In this document: one piece after another, positions 25,148 through 37,016 of the stretch
How the letters are laid out: each line of letters starts with the position of its first letter
Numbering within the stretch: the stretch's first letter is position 1
Assembly (NCBI GenBank): GCA_029783825.1
Contig: JAREIK010003373.1
Location: 110,545-174,544 of the forward strand
Reading direction: 5' to 3'
Length of the DNA stretch: 64,000 nucleotides
From: Sapria himalayana
Taxonomy: Eukaryota > Streptophyta > Magnoliopsida > Malpighiales > Rafflesiaceae
Translations under genes and position numbers: made by a program
The notes under the pieces: generated by a model
Databases searched by the model: none
What the model saw: the letters and a program-made list of their open reading frames with translations, nothing else
What the model was told of the DNA's origin: nothing

Positions 25148-25716
25148 CAAGTAAAAAAAAAACTTAAAATAAATTACCTGGTAAAAGCAGCAAGGTCGAT
25201 TACGTGCACGGTGCACCATAGTCAAGCTCAAAATTCAAAACTCAAGTTGAGATTCTCGAAAATCCAAGCCGAATGCTGAAATATCGAGTCCCGAGAGAGA
25301 GGAGTAAGATTTTTGAGAGAGAAAATGAGAGATTTGAAAGAAAATATGTTGATGAAAAACATAAATGTTATAGAGGGGGGGGATGAAACTTATAGATTAA
25401 TGAAAATATTTTTTTTAAGTCTTTTTTTCTGATTTTTTTTTTAATTTTTTAGGGGGCAAAATCATGAGGGCCATTGGGTTCTGCCCCCTAGCTGTTGGAG
25501 GTGAGATCCAACGGATGAAATTTAAAATTTTTTTTAATTTTTTTTTCCCGTTGGGGGGGAAGGGAATTGGGTCGGCTCGAGCGTTGGGGGACCGCGGGCC
25601 GGGTCCAATCAGACCCTGCTCGCGGTCTTTTTTGCAGGAGGGGCAAAGCAAGGGGCACACGGGACCAGCCCGTGCAAATGTTGTGTGCAACGGGCACCGA
25701 ACCGTGTTGGGTTTGG
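24832..25716. other. 5' non-coding region of the hAT element
   Basis: This is the upstream side of the minus-strand transposase. It contains a (GA)n tract at about 25121-25147 and becomes GC-rich from about 25450. The overlapping plus- and minus-strand open frames at 25415-25958 have low-complexity content and no family signature, and I judge them non-coding. Confidence 0.5.
25121..25147. repeat. (GA)n microsatellite
   Basis: About 27 bp of uninterrupted GA dinucleotides in the 5' region of the hAT element. Confidence 0.9.
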
Positions 25717-25809
25717 CACGACACAGCACGGGTCAGGCATGGCACAGCACGACACAACACGGGTCAGGCATGGCACGACACGACACAACACGGGTCAAGC
25801 ATGGCACGG
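25717..25809. repeat. 31-bp tandem repeats in the hAT subterminal region
   Basis: Three near-identical 31-bp units start at 25717, 25748 and 25779, each built on CACGACACARCACGGGTC followed by ARGCATGGCAC. A decayed, partly inverted continuation (TGCCTGACCCGGGCACGAC) reaches about 25860. GC-rich CACGACAC/GGGTC motifs near hAT ends are typical transposase-binding arrays. They create spurious open frames in several frames. Confidence 0.85.
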
Positions 25810-25937
25810 CACGGCAGTGCCTGACCCGGGCACGACACGGGCCCGGGCATGGGATTTTTCCCTGTCGGGCTAGCCCAGGCATGGCCGAACCTTGCCGTGC
25901 CTCGTGCCGCGCCGGCCCGGCCCGGTTGACACCTCTA

Positions 25938-26094
25938 AACAGATTGATAGACATATAGATAAATATTTAGACATACAGACATATAGACTTATAGATAAAA
26001 AAATAGATAAATAGATAGATAGACCGATAAATAGATAGACAGATAGATTGACACTTAGATAGATAAATTGATAGGCATATAGATAAACAGATAA
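25938..26094. repeat. Degenerate GATA/GACA array, block IV
   Basis: A short remnant of the array between the hAT element and the second CACTA-like element, in the same orientation as blocks I-III. Its first 8 bp are the right hAT target duplication. Confidence 0.9.
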
Positions 26095-26455
26095 CACCAC
26101 AAGAAAAATCCCAAATTGATAGGCAAAATTCTCTAATTAAATGAGATTTTTCCATCGCTGAAGTGGATATAATGATAAATTAGTGACGAAACTTTTCCCA
26201 AGCTAAAGTGCTCATCGCTAAAAATTAATGAATGAAACAAGCCTTAGTTAAAAATTAATGAATGAAACAATCCCTTGCTAAATATTTTTAGCAATGAAAA
26301 GTTACCTAGCTAAATTAATAATTTTCCTAACTAATTTTGACCTTAATTTAAAGCTTCAAAAAATTCCCTAGCAAAATTAGCAAGGGTAAATCCCTATCTA
26401 AATTAGCAAAGAAAAATTCTGTGGCTAGATTAGCAAAAAAAAAACCTAGCAATTT
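26095..26455 (+). repeat. CACTA-2A left TIR and subterminal repeats
   Basis: Imperfect repeats such as TAGCTAAATTA, TTAGCAAGGG, CTTGCTAAAT and TCGCTAAAAATTAATGAATG occur in both orientations. A local duplication of AAAAATTAATGAATGAAACAA lies near 26219-26272. They are the probable binding sites for the element's TNPA-type protein. Confidence 0.65.
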
Positions 26456-26689
26456 TCATTCCAAAACAACATTCACTATTTTATTTTTATTTTAAAAAAT
26501 TTAATTTAATTATTTTATGTTTTTATATTAATTTGAATAAAAACAAAAACTATAAATGATAATTTATAATTAACATAAATTAAAATCAGTTTATAAATTA
26601 TTCTGATACAATATTTTACATTGATAAAACAAAAACATCACAAAATTTTATAATATCTTATTCAACAATATATCTAACGATAATGTATA

Positions 26690-26990
26690 ATATATAATCT
26701 CTTTATAAAAATGACATTGTTTTCTTTCTCCCAACTCCTCCGGTCACCATCTTTCTGCTGTGACAAAGCTATATCAGTCGCTACATATCATGTCTAGTGA
26801 AAAATCCCTACACTTCTACATTCTTCATATGAGGAACATTGCGATACCTTAACTGTACGAAATTTAAACCAATCAATCAAATCAAAATAAATAAATAAAT
26901 AAAGTTTGGTTTAGATAAATATATAATATTGTAGTCTATATGTACATATATACTATAGTGTATATATACATATATACTAGCATTTCACAA
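26690..26990 (+). repeat. CACTA-2A internal duplication, copy 1
   Basis: Diverged similarity to about 28050-28345. It shares ACCATCTTTCTGC, TGACAAAG, ATCATGTCTAGT and TATGAGGAACATTG in order, and then the start of a palindromic minisatellite. Confidence 0.7.
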
Positions 26991-27505
26991 GTTAAATATA
27001 TTACTTTAGTATATCTACATATATACTACAGTATTATAAGTACATTTAAACTGAGTATATATGTACATATATACTATAGTATTATATGTAAATATATACT
27101 CAGTATATATTTTCATATATACTGAGTACTTATATACTCAATATTTTATGTACATATATACTAAGTACATAGATACTCAGTATATATGTACATATAATAC
27201 TGCAAAATTATATGTACTTATATACTGAGAATATTTGTACATATACTATAGTATATATTAAGTATACTGAGTATATATGTACATATATACTACAATATTA
27301 ATTGTACATATACACTCAGTATATATGTACAAATATACTTAGTATATACATACATATATACTCAGTATATACCTACATATATACATAGTATATACATACA
27401 TATATATATTCAATATAAACGTACATATGTACTGTAGTAAATATGTACTGTAGCAAATATGTACTTATTATATACTATAGTATTATATGTACATATATAT
27501 AATCA
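26936..27505. repeat. Palindromic AT-rich minisatellite, array 1
   Basis: It is an alternation of TATATGTACATATA and ATACTATAGTAT or ATACTCAGTAT, both near-perfect palindromes, in units of roughly 20-25 bp. A short plus-strand open frame through it is low complexity. Confidence 0.85.
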
Positions 27506-28049
27506 CATAGCCTCAAATGACACAACACTACCACAAATTAGTATTATCTCATTTTTACTTCACAAAGATGACACAAAACATCACAATCAACATAAATAAG
27601 TAATGTGAAGATTATTTAAATTTAGAAAAATATCTTTGAAAACTATTAGAGGAAAACCTGGAAGACAAGCCACGAGCTAGGCTTGGCGTATCAAAGTTCA
27701 CATCTTTCCTCCCTGAAACCAGAACTCTCTCCCAGTCCGAAGGCCTATAAGGGTGTTGCTCTGCCCCACCATGACCAAGCTACCATGCTAACAAAAGAAC
27801 TGGCAGATGAAATAGAGACTCATCATCAGTAGTAATAACCATCATCAAATCAATAAGTAACTTGAACATAGAAAAATGGAGTGCTACACCATGCTCATGT
27901 GCAACACAGGATGATGAAAATATGTTTTGCATAATAATTTTGAATAACAGTAATGTATGCAACCCTTGTTTTACATAGTTAAATCAAAAACATAACAAAA
28001 TTTTATTACATATTTTTTATTAAAGTATCTATTGACAGTGCATAAAGTA
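27506..28049. other. CACTA-2A interior, no recognised gene
   Basis: AT-rich sequence with one less AT-rich patch (27655-27780). No family motif was seen on either strand. The part after 27510 resembles the sequence after the third minisatellite (about 29571), which supports internal duplication. Confidence 0.5.
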
Positions 28050-28345
28050 TAATATATTTGTAAAATTAACGTTGCTTTCTCTGCCACAGCTCCTCTGATA
28101 ACCATCTTTCTGCCATGACAAAGATGTCCTAGTCTTGAGCCATCATGTCTAGTAAAAAATCTCTTCACTTCTACAAGCTTTGTATGAGGAACATTGTGGT
28201 ACCATTTCTATTTGAAAATTAAACTAGTCAATCAAATCAAGATTAATAAATAAAAAAAGTTCTCTTTTGATAAATACATAATACTGTAGCATATATGTAC
28301 ATATATACTATAGTGTATATGTACATATATACTAGCATTTTACTA
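28050..28345 (+). repeat. CACTA-2A internal duplication, copy 2
   Basis: Diverged copy of 26690-26990, offset by about 1.35 kb, again running into a palindromic minisatellite. Confidence 0.7.
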
Positions 28346-28590
28346 GTTACATATATTACTGTAGTATATATACATATATACTATAGTATACATGTAGATA
28401 TACTGAGTATAAATGTACATATATACGTACGTATATACTACAGTATATATCTACATGTATACTATAGAATATATGTTCGTATATACTGTAGTATATATGT
28501 ACATAATATTGTAATATATACGTACGTATATACTATAGTATATATGTATGTATATTCTATAGTAAATACAAACATATATACTCAGTATTT
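28283..28590. repeat. Palindromic AT-rich minisatellite, array 2
   Basis: It uses the same TATATGTACATATA / ACTATAGTATA building blocks as array 1, with several TACGTA variants. Confidence 0.85.
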
Positions 28591-29267
28591 ACGTATAAGA
28601 GATATACTATCATTTCTCTTATATGCACATATAAGAGAAACCTCTCGTTAAATCGAGAAACTATTTTAGAATGTAACTCTATTCTAAATCTTTTATTAAC
28701 ATCCTAACATGCTAGGAACAATAGAGATATTCTAATTCAATGTTCAAAGAATGCATATCATGTTTTTGTGTAAGTAAATAATGAGCAATGAAATGTAACT
28801 CACCATGACCATAGGTACACAAACTCACAAGTGATGATAGGGTTCGAAGAAGTAAAACAACTAGACCACCACCTTCCAGAGTTTCAATCATTCTTGCAAG
28901 ACTATTTGGAGTTAAGTCTTCAGAATCCTACACAATTGCAAGGGAAAAAAGGAATTATTAGCAATGATGAGAATCATAAACATAGTATCCAGAAAGAAAA
29001 GAAAAGTAAAACCTACAAAATACACATGCCATAAGTACTTCCTAGAATTTTTTCAGAATTTTTGTACAAGCAATAGGAAACAACTCTGCTTTCAAGAATC
29101 AAAGAGAAGAGATAAGCTTTTTCTGTCTCAATCAGTCCCTTTAGCATTAGCATTTTAATCTGCTTTGCCAGTTTTCTCTTGTGCCATAACCATGCAAGTA
29201 TTAAATACGAACATAATTAAAAAACTAGTCTAATTTTTTAGTGATCATGGCATCAAATTCAGTATGT
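28591..29267. other. CACTA-2A interior, no recognised gene
   Basis: It includes a 67-codon plus-strand open frame at 28831-29034 that I cannot assign to any family. The rest is AT-rich and non-coding. Confidence 0.4.
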
Positions 29268-29560
29268 ACATATACACTACGTATATATGTACATATAATA
29301 CTACATTATATACATACTTATATATTATAGTATATATGTAAATATAATAGTGTAGTCTATATGTAATATATACTGCACTATTTTATGTGCAAATATACTT
29401 AGTATATCTACATATATACTCAGTATATATGATACTATGTATATATGTACATATATTCTATAGTATATATGATACTATATATATGTACATATGTACTACA
29501 ATATATATGATACTAAGAATATATGTACATATATACTATAGTACATATGTACATATATGC
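29268..29560. repeat. Palindromic AT-rich minisatellite, array 3
   Basis: The third block of the same GTACATATATACT-type repeat, with TATATGATACTA variants. The sequence immediately after it (CCTCAGATGATATG) resembles that after array 1 (CCTCAAATGACAC). Confidence 0.8.
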
Positions 29561-31054
29561 ACACATAAATATAATCACATTGCCTCAGATGATATGAAAC
29601 TATAACAAATTAGTATTATCCCATTTATACTTCATATTGTTGGCATAAACTTCAATAACTTATCTCTAGTTTATCCAACCATCTCTCATGTATTGCATTG
29701 CAAAAGATGTTTTGGACACAACACATTCATGGGGATTGAATGAATTATTGGCATTAACCATACAGTTGTTAAGATCACATCCTAGTAAGAAAGGCTTCAT
29801 GTCGTGGTCTCTCATGCTAGGTATTAGTTTCAGATCAAGATGCCCCTATAAAAATGGCTTGTAATAGCCATAGTTGACAGTTCCTCATGTTAAGCCCGTC
29901 GTCATCCATGAAACTATGTACATGCGAGAGAAGGAGAACAAGCAAAATGAACACATTTAATTGAATTTCATTAGTAATCATAATGGCTATTAACATTTCA
30001 ACAATTTAATTCCATCAATCACCAATAATAAGCTGTCACATATTTGAACAGCGACAACGTAGATCTCCACGAAATAAGAGTGTCAATAACTAACTTGGGT
30101 TTGCGTTGGACCAGAATTTTTTCATTCATCTCACAACTTCAGAAGCTAGCATGCTGGTCCCATCACCAAGAGGACCAGCCGAGACTTTTACATACCTATA
30201 ATAGGCTAAATTTCTACCCAAAATATTCTAGTACACACACACATATTCACAGATATATAAAATAGCATTATACATATGAACAAACATAAATCTATGTTGA
30301 TAGTTATACAACTTCAACAAATATCTAAACGATGGCCAGCAATGATGTTTAGAGTAAAAAAATTAATTATTTCAGAAATAATGAAGATAATAATAGCTCA
30401 GCCTCATTTTGATATAGTAGAGATCGATAAAGATGGAACCCATCCATAGGAAGGATCATGACAATGTCTAATGGCTTTGAATCAGAATTTATTCTTGCAT
30501 CTCACATCAGATGTCGTGCAAAGATTTATAGTTAGCTTATTTGGAAAAGAAAAAAACAAAACCAGAATAAAAAAAAATGATACCACCAAAAAAGTCTCAT
30601 CCTGTTTAGCTACACATTGACATAATTAAAAATAGTTTAGAAATAATTCTTATACAAATTCATCATCATAATTTGTTGGTGCATTTTGATAGCCTCTCCA
30701 TGTGGTTTCACAGCTGGTTCTAAAAATTCTATCTGTCGTGTCAAGGCTACTAACTATGACTCCATATAGAAGATCTTTTCTCGAATTACAATCATAATTT
30801 CGATTATCTCATCATTCATTTCTTTCATCATTTCATTCATTTCTTTCATTTTTTGCATTTATTCCTTCAAATAAGTAATTTGCTCATCCTTCTCTTCTTT
30901 CATTTCCCATATTTCTTCTTTCAAATGAGAAATTTGCTCATCATTCTTTTTAATTTTGGTCTTCATAACTTCAAAATATTAATTTGTTTCTATTACTTGT
31001 TGTTCGACCAACTCACCCACCATTGTTATGACAGATGAATTAGAAGCATGACTA
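29561..31054. other. CACTA-2A interior, mostly non-coding
   Basis: No gene is securely recognised. The stretch at 30780-30960 is low complexity; on the minus strand it reads as Met/Lys/Glu-rich helical sequence, like the coiled tail of TNPA-type proteins, and may be the 3' continuation of the remnant at 31055-31441. Confidence 0.4.
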
Positions 31055-31441
31055 CTACAATAAAATATCACTTTCCTTTGAGCTGAGGCCATACACTTGC
31101 TGCTTCTTATGACCTTTTATCATCTCCAAATAGATAGGATCATAATCAATTGGTTGAAGATCCATAGAAACCTCAACTTGTTGAGAAGTAGCTTTCATAC
31201 ATTCTTCCCTGAGTTCTCGTGGATAAATAAAAAAAAATTCTTTTCTAGATATACATAAAATAAATTGAATATTTTGGATTCCAAACTACTTTTAAAATTT
31301 ACTATAGTTTTATACAATTTTATTAATATATTAGATTCTTAAAGCAATAATCTGAGACTTGTTGTCAACAAACTAACCATCTGCTTTCTTCACATTCATC
31401 CACCTGAAAATCTCATAAAAATTGGGATCTCGACCCAATTC
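31055..31441 (-). pseudogene. Remnant of a TNPA-type (Transposase_24) gene
   Basis: On the minus strand, 31441 to about 31378 reads ELGRDPNFYEIFRWMNVKKA, followed by a GTTAGT donor-like site. Then 31222 to 31058 reads PRELREECMKATSQQVE, then DYDPIYLEMIKGHKKQQVYG and LSSKES, before a stop. Plant Ptta/En/Spm Transposase_24 proteins have this order: a conserved E-I/L-F ... KKDG segment, an intervening stretch, then a V-YGLGS-like motif and a Met/Glu-rich helical tail. It is recognised by eye. It is short, has no start and is clearly decayed. It supports the CACTA identity of the surrounding element. Confidence 0.5.
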
Positions 31442-31556
31442 TCCAACTTAGATATGTATATATAAAGTCAAAAAAAATGTTAAAAAATTTAAACTAAATT
31501 AATAAACTATAATACATTTTGGACATATTTTTTGGTTATAATATGTAAATACATAA

Positions 31557-31743
31557 GTATTTTTTTGGTGGTTGTAGCTAGTTGTGTTGACCCACTACTG
31601 AACCATGTTATTTCATGCATTTATGATGTTGTTTTTTTTTGTTTTTTTTTGATTCTGTCGTGGTTGGACTGTGGTTGTGGAATATATATTATTTGTTGTT
31701 CTCTTCTTTCGAGTCACAATCGTGGGAGTGGAATTGACTAACA
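31557..31743 (+). mobile_element. Truncated copia-type LTR fragment (LTR-2)
   Basis: It contains GGTGGTTGTAGCTAGTTGTG, a diverged GAACCATGTTATTTCATGCA and an end GAATTGACTAACA, all matching the 3' half of LTR-1 (22559-22889) in order. The 5' part cannot be aligned, and no target duplication is apparent. It is older or more degraded than the other two copies. Confidence 0.7.
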
Positions 31744-34240
31744 ATGTGTAACTGACTCACAAGAACTAAATAATAATCATGAGTTCATTTAAGCAAATCT
31801 TGCTAATAAATTACATGATAATATATAATTGATTGGATTTGGATGTGATATATAGATTATCTCAAACTGATAATTATAGTTTATGTAACTCTACATAAAT
31901 ATAATTTTGATTACTAATATATGAAAAACTATAGAAATATCTTTACGTGAATTACATACTTTTTAAAAAGGTTTGAAAGGTTTAGTTGATCTAAAGTAGT
32001 TGAGCACAAGTCAAGAACTTGATAATGAATAAAAAATTTGGTTTATCCTATATAATTTGATATTGATCAGGAGTTTTACTTGATGAGCATACTATTGATC
32101 AAAGCCAATTAAACATAAAGTACCCGCCTGACAACAACCTGCTCATCTTCCCAAAAGCGCCATGCCGCCACCATGGGATTCCAAGGCCACCTGGCTTCTG
32201 CCAGGTGTCGTGGAACATGCATGTCTTCCACTTGACTTACTTTATTTCCCAGAAGATTATAACTCATGAATAAAGTTCGAATGAAACTCTCAAACTTTTC
32301 AAGAATTACTTGATTACGTCTCTTTATTCTACTTACTGGTATCCTTGTACCTTAATGGTTGATACCAGGTAAATCGCTTCTCATAGGTACTCAAAAATAT
32401 GATTGCTTGGGATCGACTTTCCGTTAACAATGTAATAAAGTGGAGACGTCACAAATTCAAAATTTGATGAGAAGATATTACTTGGTGCTTATTGGAATGA
32501 ATATATGCTATCGTTATTGTCATATATTGCATTCCAATGGTGGGTGGTTGTGAAGTTGAAGAAGGTATTAAGATATAAAAGATGATGTGCATACAACTTT
32601 TTAAAGAAGATCGAGGAAGCACGACTCGCATGATATCTTTGATAGTTCTTTCTTGTGATCAGCTATCCCGTATTTCTAAAATGCTTGCGAATGATGATTA
32701 TATTAGGGTAGAAAGTGTACCTCAAATCGACAAGAAACTCACTACTGAAGGAAATCGCTTCTACTATTAGGTTTCATTTTGATTTATCCATGTCGAGAAA
32801 GAGAGGTGGATGGCATTAGTTAGAGACTTAGAGTTGTCTTTGCATAATAAGATACAGTATTTTATAAGTATTAAAATTCCATAAATGTTTAAATTTTTAA
32901 TTATCAAAACATTTAATTAACAATAAATATATATATAACATAAATACTCATCTTTTTTTTACTTAATAAATTATTTTCAACATGTTAATGTGTGTGTAGC
33001 AAGGCACAAATGAAAAAAAAACACCTTACAATTTTTAATTATTAATTAAATTAAACAATAAATATATAAACAATTTCAAAAAATAGATGCTTTGTCTTCC
33101 AACTAAAAAAAATCATGGCTACAAAATTTATAAACTTTATATAGCAAGGCACACATGAAAAGATGATTGGTTTTCAAGCCTCTCTCTTAAAAATTATAAA
33201 TACTCTTTATGTTAAAAAATATATAATATATATATTGTATGGTTATACATTTTTAAGAATTCATATTAATTTTTATGAAGATAATATGAAATAATTTTAA
33301 AGGCATAAAATTTCATATTATTAGATATCATTTATAATTTATAAAATTCTAAAAATTACTTAATGTGAGAAGATTATTAAAAAAATTATATTTATTATTT
33401 TAATAAAGACTTAATATTAAAAGCTAATAGTAAAAATATTACTCAATTATTAAATTCTTATAAATTTTAGTATGGGAAACTATCTATGTATTTATATTTA
33501 AATATAAATTTATTTTCTTTTAAATTTAATGAAAAAGTTTACATATTTTTTTAAAAGTTTCCTATAATAATAAATTTTATTTATATACTTAACATAATAT
33601 TAATATTTATTAGTTTATTCATTAATTCAAGTATTTTTGTAAATATTTTTTATTTAATCATATAATGAATTATTTTAGCTATTTATTAGTAGAAATTTTA
33701 ATGTATATTCATTTATTTTTAAAAATATCTTTACAATTTTATTATAATTATAGAATTAATTATTAAATTTTATTTCAATACAAATATTTAAGTTTCTTAA
33801 ATAAAAAATTTAGAAAATTTTTTCTATAATTTTTTTAAAATTTTATACTCATAAAAATAGTTATCTTAGTCCTATAATCATAAAATTTTTTTGTATTTAT
33901 ATATTTATAAATTATTATTTATGATATCCTATTTTTATAATTTTATGAGGAGAATGTATCTTTCAAGTATTGCTCAGCTATAGACAATAACATACATTTA
34001 TAGTACAAAATTAAATAAATTATTAAAACAAATAATAAATTAAAAAAATTAAATCATTAAAGATTAGAGAGGGAAATTATCCCCATTGCAAATAGCTAGG
34101 AAAAAAACTCTAGCTAAATGGATATATTTTGTGAAAAATAAAATTTAAGAAATAATCACTTGCAATAAAGTATAAAATAGAATTTTTTTTTGATAATTAT
34201 ATACCGATAGATGTTGCATCAATCTAATTAGCTAGAGAAA
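31744..34240. other. CACTA-2A right interior, no recognised gene
   Basis: A less AT-rich patch (32120-32460) and a 62-codon plus-strand frame at 32582-32770 (ending VPQIDKKLTTEGNRFYY) look more gene-like than the surroundings, but I cannot assign them. They may be captured host sequence. From about 32830 to 34080 the sequence is extremely A/T-rich with no open frame. Confidence 0.4.
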
Positions 34241-34544
34241 TTATGTTGCTAAAACCATCACTAAATTAAAGCTTTTCTTCGCACGGAATTCTACAAAAAT
34301 TTTAACGCCAGATTTTGTCTCGATCTAATTAGCTAGTGATATTCTGTCACGATATCCGTAGCTAAAGTTCCATGTTTTCTTTATGTATAAATCTACTAAC
34401 ATTTCCATCCATAATCCATCACTAAAATTTATTTCAATATAAAATCAAAAATCCTTTGCTATTCTTTAGCTAAACCCTCACTATTTAGCTAGGGATTTTT
34501 CTCTAACAAAATTTCCATTACTAAACTGACATTTTCTTATAATG
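34241..34544 (-). repeat. CACTA-2A right subterminal repeats and TIR
   Basis: TTAGCTAG, CTAGCTAAA and CTAGGGATTTTT motifs recur. The inverse complement aligns with 62983-63290 across the TIR and repeats, with blocks such as GGATTTTTGATTTTA, GGAACTTTAGC and CTAGCTAATTA in order. Confidence 0.75.
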
Positions 34545-36979
34545 TAGATAGAAAGATAATAAAGACTAGCAAATTCATAGATAGATAGATAGACATATAG
34601 ATAGACATGTAGATAGACAAATAGATAGACATTTATATAAACGTGTAGATAGGGAGTTATATTGATAGATAGATAGATAAATTGATAAATAAATAAATAG
34701 ACATATAGATAGACAAATAGATAGACAAATATATAGCCAAAAATATAGACAAAAAGATAGATAGAATTATTGAAAGATAGATTGATAGACAGATTGATAA
34801 ATAATTTGAAAGACAAATTGATAGATAGATAGATAAATAGATAGTTAGATAGAAAGATTGATAGATTAACAAATAGATACATAGTCAGATAGATAGACAG
34901 ATAGATACATAAATAGATAGACATATTTTTAGATAGATAGATAGACAGATAGATAAACATAAAGACAAATAGACAGACAAATAGATAGACTAACAAATAG
35001 ATAGATAGTTAGACAGATAGATAAACAACTAGATAGATAGAAAGATGGATAGATAGAATAGTAGATAAATTTTAGGAGAGATAGATAGATAAATAGATAT
35101 ACAGATAGATAGATTGATAAATAGACTAGCACACAGACATACAGATAGAAAAATAGGCAAGTAGACACATAGACACATAGACAAATAGACGAGCAGACAT
35201 ACAGATAGACAGATTGATAGACAATTTTATAAATAGATTGATAGATAAATTTAAATATGGATTAATAGATAGATAGATAAATGGATATGCAAATAGATAG
35301 ATATATAAATAGATAGATGGATAGATAAATAAATAGACAAACAAATAGATAGATAGATAAATATATAGATTGACATATAGATTGAGAGATAGATAGATAG
35401 ACAGATAGATAGAAAGTTAGATTGATAGATATAGAGATGTAAAAATGGACAAATAGGCAGATAGATAGATATACAGATAAACTAATAGCTAGATAGATAG
35501 ATAGACTGATAGATAGATAGATAGATAGATAGACAAATTAATAGAGATACGGATACATAGATAGATAGATAAATAGATAGAGGTACATACAAATAGTAAT
35601 ATAAATAGATAAACACATAGACAAATAGACATATATACATATAGAAAATTAGACATATATACAGATAGAAAGAAAGAAAGATAGATAAACTGAAAGACTA
35701 ATAGACTTATAGAAATATGGACAAATTGACTGATAAACTAATAGATAGATAGCAGATAGATAGATAGATAGACATATAGACATATAAAAAGATACATAGA
35801 TAGACAAATAGATATAAATACAAACAAAGAGATAGATAAACAGATGGAGAGACAATGGATTGTGAGATAAAAAGATAGATTGATAAATAGAATTATGGAG
35901 AGATAAAAATATAGATAGATAGATAGATTGATTGATTTAAAAATAGATAAATAGATAGATAAACAAACAGACAAATAGATAAATAGATAGATAGATAGAA
36001 AAATAGATAGACAGATAGATAAATAGATAAATTGACAAATAGAGAGACAGATAGATAAATAAATTCAATGACAAATTGATAGATAGATATACAAAAAATA
36101 AACAAATAATTAGATAGATACACAAATAGACAATATATAGCAGATAGATAGCATATATATAGATAGAAAATAAATAGATAGATAGATAGACCAATATATA
36201 GATAGATAGATAAACAAATAAAAAATACAGTTTGATAGACAAATTGATAGACAAATTGATATACAGATTGATAGACAGATTGATAGAAAAAATGATAGAT
36301 CAATATATAAATAGATAGATAGACAAATAGATAGATAGATAAATAGATAGAAAAAAGATAGATAGTTAGAAAGATAGATTGACAAAGATTTTGATAGATA
36401 AATAGACAGATATATAGATTGATAGATAGATAGAGAGATAGAAAAATAGATAGATAGATAGATAGCCAGATAGATAGACAAATAGATAGAAAAATAGATA
36501 GATAGAGTGATAGTCAAACAAATAGAAAGATTGATTATTAGATAGATTGAAAGATAGACAGAGAGATAGATAAACATATAGATGGATAGATAGATAGAAA
36601 GACAAATAGATAGAAAGATAGATGGATAGTTTGATTAACAGATTGAAAGACATATTATTAGATAGATTGAAAGATTGATTGATTGATTGATTGATAGTCA
36701 GAGATAAATAGATTGATAAAAAATAAAAGATAGATATATAGATATACAAATAGATAGAACTATATACAAAATATTAAATAGATATATTGATAGGTAGGCA
36801 AATAGCTAGAAAAAATGATAAAAAGATTGATAGACATATAGATAGGTAAATAGATAGATAGATAGAAATATAGATACAAAAATAGACTGATAGATAGTTA
36901 GTTAAAAAGATATATTGAGAAATATAATGATGGATAGATTGATAGATAAATACACAGATATATAGACTGATAGATAGAT

Positions 36980-37016
<37 letters not shown>

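Larger units (their letters stand above)
22894..25937 (-). mobile_element. hAT (Ac/Tam3-type) transposon, internally deleted
   Basis: Ends are TAGAGGTGACGGGCCCG and the inverse of TAGAGGTGTCAACCGGGCC, flanked by 8-bp repeats AACAGTTT (22886-22893) and AACAGATT (25938-25945), 7/8 identical. Eight-bp duplications and TAGAGGTG ends fit the hAT superfamily. Length is 3,044 bp. The transposase is on the minus strand, so the GC-rich end with tandem repeats is the promoter side. The insertion hit the last bases of the solo LTR and the first bases of the GATA array, so it is younger than both. Confidence 0.9.
26095..34544 (-). mobile_element. CACTA-like element CACTA-2A, degenerate
   Basis: The left end is CACCACAAGAAAAATCCC. 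The right end is the inverse of CATTATAAGAAAATGTC, giving CAC/TTA-type TIRs with a shared NNAGAAAA core. GATA repeats lie directly on both sides, with flanking trinucleotides TAA (26092-26094) and TAG (34545-34547), a 2/3 match. Both subterminal zones repeat TAGCTA/GCTAAA/TTAGCAAGGG motifs. Length is 8,450 bp. No TNPD-type transposase was recognised. A TNPA-type remnant is on the minus strand (31055-31441). The right end is homologous to 62983-64000 over at least 0.6 kb in inverse orientation, which defines a family of at least two copies. Confidence 0.75.

Noticed and set aside
25717..25860. Possible CRISPR-like regularly spaced repeats
   Set aside because: The 31-bp units are contiguous with no unique spacers, and they lie in a plant hAT terminus.
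25415..25958. Overlapping GC-rich open frames on both strands up to 164 codons
   Set aside because: They arise from the GC-rich hAT end and its 31-bp repeats, are open in several frames at once, and match no family.
26936..28651. Plus-strand open frames rich in Tyr, Ile and Thr in CACTA-2A
   Set aside because: They are translations of the palindromic AT-rich minisatellites with no other sequence content.
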